From assembly GCA_018902385.1 (NCBI GenBank), contig JABSSW010000010.1, positions 558,001 through 622,000 of the forward strand: a stretch of DNA of 64,000 bases. The letters run 5' to 3'. Of this stretch, positions 50,320 through 62,487 are shown in pieces (within the stretch, counting starts at the first letter, position 1; the number at the start of each line of letters is the position of its first letter). Position numbers and translations under genes: made by a program. The DNA is from Physcia stellaris (taxonomy: Eukaryota; Ascomycota; Lecanoromycetes; Caliciales; Physciaceae). A model generated the notes under the pieces. That model did no database searches, had not been told where the DNA came from, and saw nothing but the letters and a program-made list of their open reading frames with translations.

Positions 50320-50825
50320 CGAACCCGGGAGTTCAGTCTATCTACATGTACTACCCAGGCGTCCCTGAGTCTTGTTGAATGGAGTTTGGGAAGACTTAGG
50401 TTAATAGTCTAGGTTTTATTATTCTGTCTCTTGACAGTACCTCTCCGGTGCTTCAGCACTTTACATCACGTATTGATTATTCTCAGTCCACATACGTCCC
50501 CTCAACCACCTTCTCCCCCTCTCAATCTCCCCATGCTCGATCCAGCGCCCAGAAAACCCTCCTTTCCAAAACTCTTCTTCCTCGGTTTACCTGCCCTACC
50601 ATCTTCCCAGCCTCAGAAAACAGAAATCCCAAATCCCATCCTCCCCATACTACAACCTTCCCTACGACTCTCAATCTCATTTATATCGCTCCTCAGTCTC
50701 AAATAGAATAGACATGCTCCGTAATCCATAGAGCGGAATTAATCCCCGCGCTCTTCAACTATATAAGTAGCTACCACCTTTGTCATACTTGTCAGCATCG
50801 CGAGCGTGTCTTTGCTTGGGGTTGT

Positions 50826-50939
50826 TGCGGATTGGATCGAGGGGTTGGATTGGGGGTTGGGAGGGGGTTTGGGGTTTGGGGGTAGTTGGAGAGGGGAGTG
50901 GTTGGACCAGGGAGGGGGCTTTGGGGGGAGCGATGCACG
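50826..50939 (+). repeat. G-run-rich tract, possible G-quadruplex
   Basis: Many runs of three to six G in close order, for example GGGGGTTGGGAGGGGG and GGGGTTTGGGGG between about 50850 and 50885. Low-complexity, plus-strand G-rich. Confidence 0.55.
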
Positions 50940-51718
50940 AGAAAGGAAGGGAGGAGGGGAGAAATTAAAGCGTCGACCTCATTTACTCGTATCGAAATCG
51001 GCGGCCTCGTCCTGTCTCGCCTCGTCTCGTGGGTCGAATGTCTTCCTTTTTTCGGGTTTGATTTTTCTCCTTGCTCTTCATGATATGCTCTAAGAGTATC
51101 TGCCATTTACTGCTTTTCTGGTTTTCTAATCCTCTTTTTCCCATCTCCCCCTCAATTCCATTTCCTTCAATCCCCGCCCTTCCTTCTCGGGAGAGTACCA
51201 TATCTGACCACCTCGTCCAATCTCAAAACCCCGTCCTCAGGAGCAAAACTATCAGTAATGCAGCTTGAGCATAAACATCGGCCGTCATGGTGATTTCAGC
51301 TAGATTACGGAAGATCTGGGGTTCATGAGGAAATTGGTCAGGACGGAGAGGAAAATGCTCGAGACAAATAAAGAGAGACGGAAGAGTTGCCGCGAAAATA
51401 GAGAATGAATGGCAAAATAATAATCAAAAAACCAAAAAAATAAGTCCTTGCTTCTTCTCCAAACCCCAAGAAACCCATCACCCCAGCCCCAGCCCCAACC
51501 GCTACCCACCCACCCCCACTCATAACCATAATCTCGAACCACGCTCCCCTCCCAAGCCACCTCAGCAATAATGATTTCGAGAGAGAGAGAGCAGAAAAAA
51601 AAAGTCTAATAGTATTAAAGTTCCCAGCCGTCTCTATCCCAACTATCGTATCCAATTCATAAACCCAACTTCTCACGTTCTTGTCCCTTTCCAAGACTCT
51701 ATCATGTGCCAATTGATT

Positions 51719-51902
51719 TTGTTTCTCCCCCTCCTCCACTCTCTCCCTTCTCCCCCTCCTCCCCTTTCTCCCTTCTCTCCCCTCTCCCCCTCTCCCCTCT
51801 TCTCCCCCTTCCCCCTTCCCCCTTCTCCCCTCCCCCTCTTTACTTCCCCCTGCCCCTCTCCCCCATCTCCCCATACCTCTCTCCCCTCCCCTCTCCCGTC
51901 AT
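51719..51902 (+). repeat. Polypyrimidine low-complexity tract
   Basis: About 180 bases almost purely C and T (CTCCCCCTCCTCC, CCCCTTCCCCCTTCC and similar). The minus strand is pure purine and could form triplex DNA. Confidence 0.85.
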
Positions 51903-52085
51903 CTACGTCCTCAACCCCTCCACAAACCCCGTCCCAATCTTGCCCACCAGCGCCGGAAACTCCGTCTCCATCAAGATAACCACACTCTTATTATCCTCCT
52001 TGCTGGCAATCAGCCTTAAGGCGTACGTTTTCATCGCCGCGGTCCAGACGGGCGGTTGGGAGGAGGAGGTGTTGGTTGCTGGCAT
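51903..52085 (-). CDS. Small hypothetical protein, 60 residues
   Basis: An ATG-started frame directly after the polypyrimidine tract, reading MPATNTSSSQPPVW, then KTYALRLIASKEDNKSVV and LMETEFPALVGKIG. The amino-acid make-up is balanced and helix-forming, unlike the Pro/Ser noise around it, which is why it is listed. No family recognised; it could be one exon of a longer gene. Confidence 0.35.
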   Translation of the reverse strand: MPATNTSSSQPPVWTAAMKTYALRLIASKEDNKSVVILMETEFPALVGKIGTGFVEGLRT

Positions 52086-53246
52086 TTTAATGGGTTGGGT
52101 TGTTGGATTAGAGAGATTGAGATTGGAGGGTTGGTGAGGTTGGAGGTCTGTTTGGGGGGGCTGAGTTGGTGATGGCGGTTGGATGAAGGTAGATAGTGCA
52201 GGCGGTGGGATTCGCACGTGGAGTTATGGGGCGACTTGTTAATGGACCGAGAGTGTGGATTCGGGCGTCCAGGCGGTGGCTGTGGAACCGGGCGAGGGCT
52301 TGAGGCTGTGATGGGTATGGGCTTGGCTGTTAGGGCGCTGGGTAGTGGTTTGCTTGTTGGGGCGGTCTGACAGCTTGCGGAGGGGTGGCGCACGGCTGAT
52401 GCTATGGCTACAGCGTATTTGGTCGCGTGAAGATTGGTGTTTGGCTAGATGGGAGATTGTGGTAGCTGTAATAGATACTGGGATATGGATGATAGACTCT
52501 GTTGCGTAGCTGGATCTTGTGTCTGTGTCTGGTTTGACTTCTGAATAGGCCCTGAAGCTATTAAGCTCTTGGATCAGGAAGGAGCAATGAGGTTCCAATG
52601 ACTAATGTTTTGCAAGGAGATCTGCTGTTAGTATGGCGATTGTTTGATTCCAAGGTGCTGTGTCGTGTCTGGTGATGCTGAGGCAGGAGGGCGTACAGAG
52701 TCATTCTTATACCGGTCGTACGGACAACAAGCATCGCCAAATAAACGACGGTTTGCTCTGCTCTTTCTGCAATCTCCGAGCCACTGTGGGGCGCCACATT
52801 GTTTCCGGAGATCGGGTGTGTTGTACTGATGATGAATCTCGAAAACATTAGGGATAGTGGATTGTTGCGTTGGTGCCCAATGCGGAAGACCGTCGATTGG
52901 TAATTGTTTGGAAATCATACCAAAGAGTAGCACAAACACCACCATGAAGCGCAAGATGTTTACCCTCTACTAAGCGGGGAAAGCCAAAGCCAGTCAGTGC
53001 TGATGAAGCTATAAAGAAAGACGAAAAGAATCTGTTAAAAGGGCTCGTAACAGATAGTTATAAACTTTGCTCGTCCTTACATTAATATTTCATTACCTAT
53101 CATTGGATTGCCCAAGTATCCATCCATTGGCCTTTTTCCACGCTATATGCGAACCATATCCCGAAGCCTACCAATCCGCGAAAATGCATACAATAGCTCT
53201 TGAAGGATATGCAAAGAAGAGCTGCAGAAGAACCTTATCCGGTACC

Positions 53247-54249
53247 TTACAGCCTTACTAGGAGGCCAGTGCCGCCCACAAACCATGTAAATGAAAGTAC
53301 TGTGACTATGCACATGCCAAACATGAATTTGAGGGTTTGCCGTTCCATGTCTGAAAGGGCACCACTGCAGACTGCACATTTCCATTCTGTTGCCCATGTT
53401 AGTAGTGCATGAATTGGGCCATGGAGAAAGCTTGCTCACGATCTTTAGGAACGTACGCCTGAGGCGTGTACATGCCGAAGACGAATTGCTCATACGTATC
53501 CAGGTATCCTGCCGATGCCCTGGCTGTCACGTCTTTCGCTGCGTCATGAATAACCAAAGTATACTGGTCGGTCAATAACGGAGCCTTCCCCGTAGCGTCC
53601 GCGCTGGTATTCCACACTGCATGACCTGTGGGTTGATAGCTGGCATTATTCGCTATTGTGTATGTTGCGCTATTGGCCGTGCAGGTGACGTACACGTCAA
53701 TCTTTGAAGGCTTGACGGAAAGGGATGTATAATTCCACCCAAAGGTCACGTAATCTCCAACTTTGTAATATGTAGTAGCTGCAGTGGTATCAGGTGTGAG
53801 CATCTGCACTCCGCCAGGTGGTAGTCTGGGATCCACTGCTGGTGTCTTTGCAGATTGCTTGGTAGTCTTGGAGGCGTCACCCTTGGTTTTTGAGGCACCA
53901 GATGACGCTTTTGTCTCGGCCGCGCCTTTCGACTTCGCAGCACCAGTGCTACTCGCTGAGGCAGACGTTATTGTGGAGTCATTGTCGGTTGCCGAAGCTT
54001 TTGCGGCGGTCTTGGATGCTTTGGCTGTGGCGGTGGGTTTGGCCGTTTCTGAGGCAGCGGCTGAACACACCATCAGTTCTGATTTTACTCTCACATTAAT
54101 CATAAAGACGTACCACTCTTTGTATCTTGCCGCCTCACAATGAGGCCTTCGATGTTTTCCAACGAGGGTGGCCAAGGCCACGCTGCAGTTAAGGAAAGAA
54201 AATGTAAAAATGCGAAGAGAAGGCCTAGTATCTTGACTTTGTGCAACAT
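53247..54249 (-). CDS. Secreted/membrane-anchored DUF7137-like protein
   Basis: Three exons, complement of 54114-54249, 53440-54060 and 53247-53386, all in phase, give 298 residues. The N-terminus is a signal peptide (MLHKVKILGLLFAFLHFLSL). A low-complexity Ala/Ser/Thr/Lys linker (about residues 50-120) follows, then a compact domain (YYKVGDYVTFGWNYTSLSV, IDVYVTC, YTIANNASY) as in fungal DUF7137 proteins, then a Cys-pair segment (WKCAVCSGALSDMERQ) and a C-terminal membrane helix (FMFGMCIVTVLSFTWFVGG). It is probably a plasma-membrane or secretory-pathway protein with an O-glycosylated stalk. The last exon lies after a 53-base intron with a CTAAC branch site. Function unknown. Confidence 0.82.
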
Positions 54250-55460
54250 CGTGAACGCCTCGACGGGCTGCGACCTTGGGAAAGAGCGCCCAAGCTTTTT
54301 GCGGTGCTGCAATTGCCCCAGATGTATGTTGTGCTGTGCCGGTCGTGCCTCCCTTGGCTGTGCAATTGGGTACGGGTAAAAGAAAGTATGAGGAGGAAAG
54401 GACGGAACGAGTGACGAAGGAGAATAACGAATGCTCCTTATGTACGGGGAGTGTAACGAACAGTGATTACAGGAGAGGAAATAGGCCGTATGTGTTGTAT
54501 TTAAGGATTTTGTGAGGGAGAGGACGAGTTGATTGTTTGGGTTAGGTCTCCCCCTAGGGGTTCGTGTTCGGTTGCAATGCCGAAGCTCCGTGACGACGGC
54601 TATTTTGGGATTTGCCACTTGGACATTCTTCAACATCTATCAGAATTAACCCAAATTTTGTCTGCTAGACCTGTCGATGCGAAAGTGTACTCGCCTCGTA
54701 TTGCACATCTGGACATACTTCATGAGACATGAGACCATTACATTTTGAGAAGCTATATTGCCATATGGAAAGCATGTCATCTTGATTGTCCTCTATAAGA
54801 CTATAAGTAGCTAAGAACCAGAGAATCGACGGGCGAAAAACCTTCAGTTCTTTCCGGGATTCTGAATATCTCACTACATGAGAGACCAACGCATCGAATT
54901 TGATTCGTGTCATCGCTATCTTGTCCTTCTAGTCTTTCCACTTGATATCTAGAGGTATAATTGGTACCTAAATCGCCACCCAACCGCGCCGACTTCGTAG
55001 AATCAAGTTCCACTCTTCGGGTGTGAGCAACGCGACGCCACATCCAATTTTGCCTCCATACCCCTACAGCACTTACCGCTCTATTGTTGGTCCCATATGA
55101 GATGGAGGACTTATTTCCCTCGGACTGTTTGCTGGTGACTGCTGGAGCCGTGAAACAGAAGCTACAAGACTTTGATTAAAGCACCCGTTATCATTTGAAG
55201 GCACTCAGGGGGATATTATCTTTCGGGACGATGCGCTGTGAGGAAATTGAGTGGATTGCAAGGCCTGGAAAACCAAGTGTAACGACGGAAAGGAAGGGAA
55301 GATAGCTATCTGAACAATAAGTATCTAAGAACAAAAGAACAGGAAAAAAACTTTTCTTATTTGGCACTGCCATTGCCCACTTTCACCCAATTTACTCAGG
55401 GAACACATGCAAATCGGCCGCTTGTATCCAGATTCAGCCACTCTGTCGACCTTTGACTCT
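54250..55460. other. Intergenic, upstream of DUF7137-like gene
   Basis: Promoter and leader of the minus-strand gene (54250 to about 54650, C/T-rich on its strand) plus about 800 bases with no feature seen. Confidence 0.5.
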
Positions 55461-57667
55461 TCAACCAGGTCCTCTGCGTCCTCGTGTCACCTTTCTCGAT
55501 TTAGGTTCCTCTTTGGAATCTCTCTTCCGCTTCTTTCCTGTAGGACTGCTTTCATTGACATTATCGCCTATTTCAATTTCCAACAATAGTCGTCTGGTTT
55601 GGGAGGTTTGGGACATCACATTCGCCTCGTTTTCTTCCCTTGCGGCCCCTGAAGGATCAGATCTTGGCGTGTGCAGAAGGTTGATGGACTGGCGATCTGG
55701 GGATGAGTCTTGTAGATCCGATTCATTGCTATATGGGCTTTGTCGCGTATGGTCATCCTTTGTGAGGCCGCCATCCTTTGCTGCCATCAAATGTAGGGCC
55801 CAAAGGGCGAGGTTGATGGTAAGCTCATCAGACTTGTCATGGGTCCAGGGAATAGCCTTATATCTCAGCTCGCCTTCGTCACTTATTGGTTGCGGAGTGT
55901 TGTTCCTTGAAGAGCGTCTGTACTCTGGAGCCGGGGGTGGTACATGACGACACATTGGGCGGATTTTGATCACCACGAGCTCTCGGTCTGTAATCAGATA
56001 CCCATAGCGGGCATTGGCCTTGGTGCAGTATGTAAAGATTTGTGACAATGCGTAGAACCATGACGATTTCTTGGAACTACCAATTGTGTGGTCTTGTGAA
56101 CGCGTAGAGCCTCTCAAGATCTGGGAGCTCTTGAATACCGCTTTGAGAAGTAAACATGTTAGTATGTGAATATTTGGGGAGAGTTCAAGGTATAAAATTC
56201 AAATGGGGTGTACTCGGCGCGATTCTTAGTACTAAGTGACCATAACCGACTCACGGGTCGAGACAGGCCTACCCGGTTGCGGTCACTTACCAGGAATCGC
56301 GCGGAGTACGAAATGACGTGATTCAAAACATAGTCAGTAGGACGAACGATGATTCTCAAGAATACATACTGCTCACTTTCGTGTCGCCCGGGAGCCTATT
56401 GCACAGTCAGCATTGCTCATGTCATCACCCTATTTTACAGCATTGATGAGTGCTAGTGGTGCCGGAGGCTCACGTCCTGATTTGACTCAAAAGCGAGACG
56501 CACACCGGGCTCATCATCGATGAAGAACGATAGATAGAGCTATAAGGTACTTACAGATTCCTAGGCTTTTTCATAGACATCGGTGCTTTGACTCCAGCCC
56601 AATCGGGACGCTTGACTCCAGCCCAATCGGGACGCCAGGATTTATGTTTCGATTTCATTTTCGAGGAACGATCCTTAGGCTGAAGATCCTTTGGCCGATT
56701 CACCTCAGGTGGCGCGGTCTTTTCGTGCTCTACTTCTTTGTTGGGTGGAGAGTTCTTGTCTTCAGAGTTTTTAAAGGACAAGCTGTCGTCAAAATCCAGC
56801 TCACCAATTACAGCTTGGCCCCTTACGATATCGTAGTATTAGCACTTTAATCTTCGGTCTCAGAGAGTACTCTGAATCAAAAGCTCCTACAGCCAGTGTC
56901 GTGTAGTGAACAATACAATTTGGAAGAATTTGCAGTAAGACGTACCCACGTGCCATGTATATACTTTCCTGTCCTATCTGCGGCTCTGGATCAGACTGGC
57001 TCATTCCACAGTCTTCCTGAGCGAGCAAATTCCATTGCGCTACACGCAAGGCCTCGCATACAGTTCGTTGAACTGATGATATGATTAATGCTTCCAAGGA
57101 GTCCTCATCCCGAACCTCGCAAAATGGATATTTGAGGTCCGAGAGGTCGGCGAAATTGTACTTGATTCCTAAGATCTCTCGTAAATGTTTTCCATATTCT
57201 ACATGGAACAGCTCCTCAAATAGTTGATAGTTGAACTCTCTCCAGCGGTGAATACTCCTTGGCGACACCCATTTAGGGTTTCTGGTCGTTCCGCCGCTGA
57301 TTTCGTTACTGAACTTTTCTCCGTCGTGATTGGATATGACAGGGTTCGGAAGTCTCAAATACTCTTCGATAGTCAGATTACCACGATACATCTCCATAGC
57401 TCGAGGATTTCAGACTCTCACCTAGCATACAATATCCCGCCTACTTATAGCCATCCATTCTACGCCTTCGTCGTACAGTTTAGCCAAAGAGAACTCATCG
57501 ACCACAAACGGTAAAGTCGTGCGTTGGCGAACCACCTTTGATAAATAAAGCAAACAAAGGCGTTCATGAAACGTGATCGTTAACAGTTGGAAAATAGGAG
57601 CACCACGAATTCGTTCTCGTAGACAATCACTTTGGTGGCACAGCTTTGCAAGTTCTTCAGTGAGCAC
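55461..57667 (-). pseudogene. Fungal-specific gene of unknown function, probably disrupted
   Basis: Protein-like segments in order on the minus strand: 57424-57667 (from MLTEELAKLC to WMAISRRDIVC), 56801-57397 (RGNLTIEEYLRLPNP, SPRSIHRWREFNYQLFEEL, YNFADLSDLKYPF, SLRPKIKVL), 56571-56800 (FDDSLSFKNSEDKN, repeated RPDWAGVK), a short exon NLLPGDTK near 56380-56400, and 55461-56130 (YALSQIFTYCTKANARYGYL, ITDRELVVIKI, Lys/Arg-rich tail). This order matches a common family of large fungal hypothetical proteins. The frame is interrupted at 57422 (stop, with ESEILELWRCIVV in another frame) and at 56801 (stop, then a shifted frame), which short introns do not explain. It carries a 24-base tandem duplication. 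Either a pseudogene or two sequence errors. Confidence 0.6.
56588..56635 (-). repeat. 24-base perfect tandem duplication
   Basis: Two identical units (56588-56611, 56612-56635) duplicate the codons for RPDWAGVK inside the disrupted gene. The duplication keeps the frame. Confidence 0.9.
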
Positions 57668-58173
57668 TGGTATTGGCTGTACTCAGCGTCAAGGCTCATG
57701 TGCTGACGCGCTGGAAGGAAGGTCGACACGAACATGTCGTGGCAAGGTTACTCTGCACGAATTGCAAGGTTACTCTGCACCGATTGGGTGTATAGCGAAA
57801 TTCACGATTGGACTTTTGAAAGAGGGGCTGTCTGCTGCACGGCGCACAAAACTGGGTTGTTGCATACGTGCGGAATGTGAGCGAGTGGCTGTCTGAGCCC
57901 CTGCGTTATCAAGCATCAACAATTTTAAAATTGGAAAGTCTACAGAAGTACGTACTTATTCTATTCCGAGAGCCGCTGGATGACTGTAACTTCACCTGCA
58001 ACCTCGACAGTTTCAGCGAAGACTGTTATCTCAGAAAGGGTGTGCCGGCCCGAACCGCGATAAGTGGAGCTCATGCACGTCAGAGAACATTGCTCAACTG
58101 ACCTAGTCCTCATTTGGTTCTGGCTTTGGGTCGTTATTCCATTGGAGGGCCTCTAGAAAAGAATAAAAGCGAC
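57668..58173. other. Divergent intergenic region
   Basis: Between the disrupted gene (-) and the FTA2-domain gene (+). It contains a direct repeat of GCAAGGTTACTCTGCAC (57742 and 57764). No gene seen. Confidence 0.5.
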
Positions 58174-59112
58174 ATGTCTAGGAGAGCAGCTCAAGGACTA
58201 GGGACGCTCTCAGCTCTGGTATATAAGGGACCTATCCCGCAATGCGAAGGACCGAAGCTCCACGAGTTCCCTCATCGCAGAGCTAAAATCGACTATCGTA
58301 CGCTTTTGAGTGACCCGGAGTCGAACGGACAATCTCACGTCTTCGAAGTAAGAATTGGCTCCCGAAATTATGCACTGAAAATTGTATGTCCCTATGCTCT
58401 GGTCGGGGTCGGATACGCAAGTGCTAACGCAGCTCGATCGACTTAGTTCAAATTCTACGATGATGGAGAAGATGTAGCTGCACTACTGGATTATCAAAAG
58501 GAATTTCTGTCGCTCGACACGCTACATGCTCATGCGGATGCTTTTTACAACGAGTGCCGCGCCTACGGAAAATTGAAGCAACAAGGACTGGATGGCGAGG
58601 TTGCTATTCGCTGTCACGGTTACACGACCGTGCCAGCAACGATGGAACCAATACTAGAAGATAGGTTCAACGTGAGCGATTGGGATCGAGATGATTATGA
58701 CAAACCAATTAAAGAAAGAGCGGCATTCAGAGCTATTGTCAAGGATCTAGTACGAGAAGATCCTCCACTAACTCACCGTCTACTCAAAAAGATGTTGAAA
58801 GACCTGGCCAAGATCCGCAAGCAGGGAGTTTACCCCCTGGACATTATGAGAAGAAACTACAAAGGCGGTCTGCTGGTAGATTTCAGCAACGCGATAACAG
58901 AACCACATTACCTTTTCGACATCCAGCCTGAATGGCAGGTAGAATCCTACAAGAATCAGGATCTATTTCAGTTCGACAGCATGGTTGAGGATGAGCGAAT
59001 CAAAACCTCGCTGAGAGCACTTCCAAAGCTTGAAACGTTGATGAAGCTAAGACCACGGGCTCATCTGCAGGAGAAGTATGGGTGGTCGACTCCATCTATG
59101 ACGCAGCTGTAA
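58174..59112 (+). CDS. FTA2 (Sim4 kinetochore subunit)-domain protein
   Basis: Two exons, 58174-58383 and 58447-59112, with a 63-base intron (GTATGT..CTTAG), give 291 residues. The start is the ATG at MSRRAAQGLG; upstream in-frame codons lack an ATG. Sequence features are FEVRIGSRNYALKIFKFYDD across the splice, FYNECRAYGKLKQ, RCHGYTTVP, SDWDRDDYD and KQGVYPLDIMRRNYKGGLLV. This is the kinase-like fold of proteins annotated as kinetochore Sim4 complex subunit FTA2, which in filamentous fungi form an expanded family often of unknown role. The kinase active-site motifs are degenerate, with DIMRRNY in place of the usual catalytic loop. A true kinetochore role is not implied. Confidence 0.75.
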
Positions 59113-59815
59113 ATGATCAAGATTGGGCTGAAGTCTTTGCTGAGCTTTGAGCCGCCAGCTCGTCTGCAGTGAGCAGCCGAGCCTCTCTTGGGTTACCTGA
59201 AATAGAAAGCAGAGAAGATAGTGGCAGCTATAGTATGCCAAATACTGCTGCCGACCGTCGGCGCTGGACTTCGAACTTCAAGAGATTGCTTACATTGCAG
59301 CTTCAGCAGCAGGCCAGCCTGATGGGTCTGAAAGAAGTTTCTGGATGAGGAAGACAGGGCTTTCAAAGCCAAGTCGATCAAAGTTGAATGGATAAGGGGT
59401 GATGTAGTCTTGAATGGCTCTTGGATAAAGGAAGGGTTGAGAAAACACCAGGAAATGAGAGAGCAAGGCTGGAAGGAAGGATAACAAGGAATGAGCGCTC
59501 ATGAGGAGACCTATTTCAGATTATCATGACAGCAGCATCAGATAAAAGAGACTTCAGTACCTACTACTTACAAACACAGCTGAAGAGAACAAATGAAAAG
59601 AGTGATAGTAACAGTGATCGGCGAACCGGCGGTAATGAGTCAGAGAATTTCTGCCAAGACCGGGCCGTTTCGGTCCACTCTTGAGGCTCATACGATAGTA
59701 GATATCGTCGATTTCGTAAATCTGTGCTGGATCCAGAAAGTGCCGCTAGTCTGCCGAGTTCCCCACCAAAATCATGGAAAATTCTGGCAAAATGTCAAAA
59801 TTGTCAATCACGATC
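59113..59815. other. 3' flank of FTA2-type gene up to second AT-rich block
   Basis: Ordinary composition, ending near 59815 where AT content rises sharply. A minor coding candidate (59290-59502, minus) is listed separately. Confidence 0.5.
59290..59502 (-). CDS. Possible small secreted protein, 70 residues
   Basis: ATG-started frame with a signal-peptide-like N-terminus (MSAHSLLSFLPALLSHFLVF) and no cysteine. Its stop overlaps a GTAAGC donor-like site. No family known; may be chance. Confidence 0.25.
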   Translation of the reverse strand: MSAHSLLSFLPALLSHFLVFSQPFLYPRAIQDYITPYPFNFDRLGFESPVFLIQKLLSDPSGWPAAEAAM

Positions 59816-60089
59816 AATTGCAAATCAATTGAAGCTCAATATATTTCGTTTAATTGTGATTTTTGATATAAATTTTTTTTCATTGATCAATTCGCGAGTA
59901 ACGCGTGACGTGTCACTGTTTTGATGCATAATACATCAAATGAGAAATCAAACAAACGCACATAATAAAATTGCATCAACGTTACATTTTTATTTTTTGC
60001 GTAATCGAATTTTGATTTTTTGATTGTGATATTGTTGCTTTTGATGTTTCGAACATTTTTTATTTTTTTGATATTTTCTCGTCGTTTTT
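59816..60089. other. AT-rich DNA flanking the compact LTR element
   Basis: AT-rich and repeat-like, with no coding remnant recognised. It ends in a T-run (60085-60089) that may be the target duplication of the next element. Confidence 0.4.
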
Positions 60090-60275
60090 TGTTGAAAATA
60101 CAGTTTTCGCAAATGTGCTCGACAAATGCTGCAATCAGAATTCATTGATATAAATCGATCAATCGAAATTAGCGTCTTGACATTCGCACACATCTTGTGC
60201 TTTCATTTGCATGTATGTTATCAAAAAACGAGATTCAGAACAATAGAATGATAATCATTCATGATTTTTTCAATA
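60090..60275 (+). repeat. Compact element 5' LTR
   Basis: 186 bases. It differs from the right copy at 11 transitions and one single-base indel. Confidence 0.8.
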
Positions 60276-60856
60276 GATTATGAGAATCGAATTAGCAACT
60301 TTCGTTATTACATTTAGTATCAACTACAGCATGAGCGCACGTAGTATCTAGTCGTCGAGCAATACAACAATCGATTTGCAATATTTTAGCAATAATCAGC
60401 TTTCGAAACATTCAGTTTTGTCAGATTCGAAATCGACTCAGTTGCATTGACAGCATTCAGTACAATTAGTACATTTTCAGTTACATCGATAACATTTATT
60501 CATTTTTCGAATTTCTCGCGAATTCGATCTATTTATTTACTTCGCGAATTCGTCTATTTATCGATTTTATTTTACGAACTCGCGTATATTTATTCGGATT
60601 TTTACGCGAATTCTACTCAGTCAGAATGACGATTCGTATTTTTTCTGCGAGTTTCGCATCGTTCATTTCCGAATTCGCATCTGATTTTTTTTCTTGATCA
60701 TTTCTTTTTTGCATTTGCATTTCAGTCAATGACATATTCGCGAATGAGTCAATAACGCAGAATTTTCGATGTTTGTACGAGCAACATCAACAGAATCAAA
60801 TCAATCAGAAATGCGTTTGATTCGTTCAAGCAAAAAGAGCACAAGAAAATTATTTA

Positions 60857-61309
60857 ATGCGAAAACACGAGTCGAAAATCAAGAACAAACTCAAACAGAA
60901 AACGAAAGAATCATTGAAACAGAAAGAAAAGATTCGCATAACAGCGAAACGAATCGAAGAATATACGTGCAGACGTTGCAAGCATTCGATCAAATTTGAT
61001 AGCAACATCAAGTTTCACGAACATATTCGTATTCGTCACGCGAAGAAGTCGAAACAATCTGTTCAACAATCTGTTGAGTTCGTTGTTTCATCTTCTACTT
61101 CGCTTGTTTTATCTGTTTTCGAATCGATAATCTTCTCATTTTTCTCGTCATCGAAACTTTTATCTCTCTCGATGTTTACATCAGAAATTGTACGCGAACG
61201 TTCAGAGAGCGTATCATTTTTCTCGTCATCGAAATCAGTAGTCGCGTCACTCGTTACTTCTCTATCAGATTTCTCGTCGATTGCAACATCAAAAAAGTCG
61301 ATATCTTGA
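60857..61309 (+). pseudogene. C2H2-finger ORF inside the compact element
   Basis: A 150-codon frame: Lys/Gln/Glu-rich start, a C2H2 finger (YTCRRCKHSIKF, FHEHIRIRH) and a long Ser-rich tail. A second Cys-pair (VCKHCQKRF) lies in the next frame region, 61376-61837. It resembles the finger of the outer gypsy gag region. Less mutated than the nested elements. Confidence 0.6.
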
Positions 61310-62295
61310 ACAGAAATTGTCTCACGATCTGTTGCGTCGAAATTCTCTCGTCTCTCGATTGCGACATTCAAATCGATGTGCAAATCGTTGAAGAATGCAA
61401 ACATTGTTTGCTCGTCGATTTCGTCTCGAACGTTTACATCATCGAGACTTTATTTCACTGTGAACGATTTGTTTCGCATGTTCGCAAAAAAATCGAATTC
61501 ATTTGATTTGCAGCGACATCAAATGCGCTTTTATTTTTCGAAAACTCTTGACAAAAACAATTTTAAAATTTTTGACTTCATACAAAGTCGCATTACGTCA
61601 TACTTTCATGCGACGATTTCATTTGTTTCGAAATCGATCAAATTCGAAGCATTTGAATCAACACATGTTCGCGAAATCGTTTCGCGTCAATTTTCGATTT
61701 CGCAACATTCGATTTCATTTATTTCTTTTTCTTTTCGATTTGTTTCGATGCGTTTTTTTTTTTCGAAAATTTTTCGTTCAGTTTTTGTTTGCAAACATTG
61801 TCAAAAGCGTTTTGTCATTTATCGATTTATTGATTGAATCATGTCAAGTGTCTCAAAAGTTGAAAACAATGAAATATTCATGAGAATGCGTTATTGACGT
61901 TTCGCTTTTTTTCATTTTACTTTGAGAAAATATTGACTTTTCTATTTCGAAAAATCACTATTTTGAAAAAATTAAAGCATGTTGTTTGTTTGTTTGTTTT
62001 GCTCGTTTTTTTCTTTCTGTTAATCGTTGATCGATCATGATTTGAAAAAGCATAAAAGTTGTTGTTTAATGAATTCGATGTCTCGTTTCTTTCGTCTTGT
62101 GATTTGAAAAAATTTTAAAAATTGTTGTATGTTTTGTTTTATTGTTTAACGAATATGATAAAAACTTATCTTTGTTGTGACTTCGTTTTGATTTAACACG
62201 ACTGATAATCGTCTTTATTTTCTATTATTTTTGAGACTTCAATCGTTCGATAAATACGAAAAAAAAAGAGTGAGTACAGTTTTGACAATACAATC

Positions 62296-62487
62296 TCGAA
62301 AAAGCGTATTTGACGTACTGTACGAACAATTGTTAAAAGAAAAAAAGCAATCTAATAGACAGTACAACTTCGAAAAAATGTATTGATCAAGATGTTCACG
62401 TTCAAATAGTATCGTTTCGAAAAAGCGTATTATAAAGTCATTACATATTCGTTAAAATCACATAATATCGCTTCGAAAAAACGTATT
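62296..62487 (+). repeat. Four dispersed copies of TCGAAAAARYGTATT
   Basis: Copies at 62296, 62369, 62417 and 62473, spaced 73, 48 and 56 bases. They lie in the non-coding interior of the compact element. Confidence 0.6.

Larger units (their letters stand above)
49805..53246. other. 3.4 kb without a confident gene; strand-skewed low-complexity DNA
   Basis: Between convergent eIF3l and the DUF7137-like gene. It holds a triple short repeat (50201-50319), a G-run-rich stretch (50820-50960), a long C/T tract (51719-51902) and one small coding candidate at 51903-52085. Pro-rich and Gly-rich open frames are by-products of base skew. It may be a long untranslated or non-coding transcript region. 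Confidence 0.5.

Noticed and set aside
50211-50330. tRNA gene
   Set aside because: Only the T-loop-like core is present; no acceptor stem, D-arm or anticodon arm can be folded around it by eye.
50431-52598. Many Pro-, Ser- or Gly-rich open frames
   Set aside because: They come from C/T and G/A strand skew; frames on both strands and in several phases overlap, with no conserved segment except the small candidate at 51903-52085.
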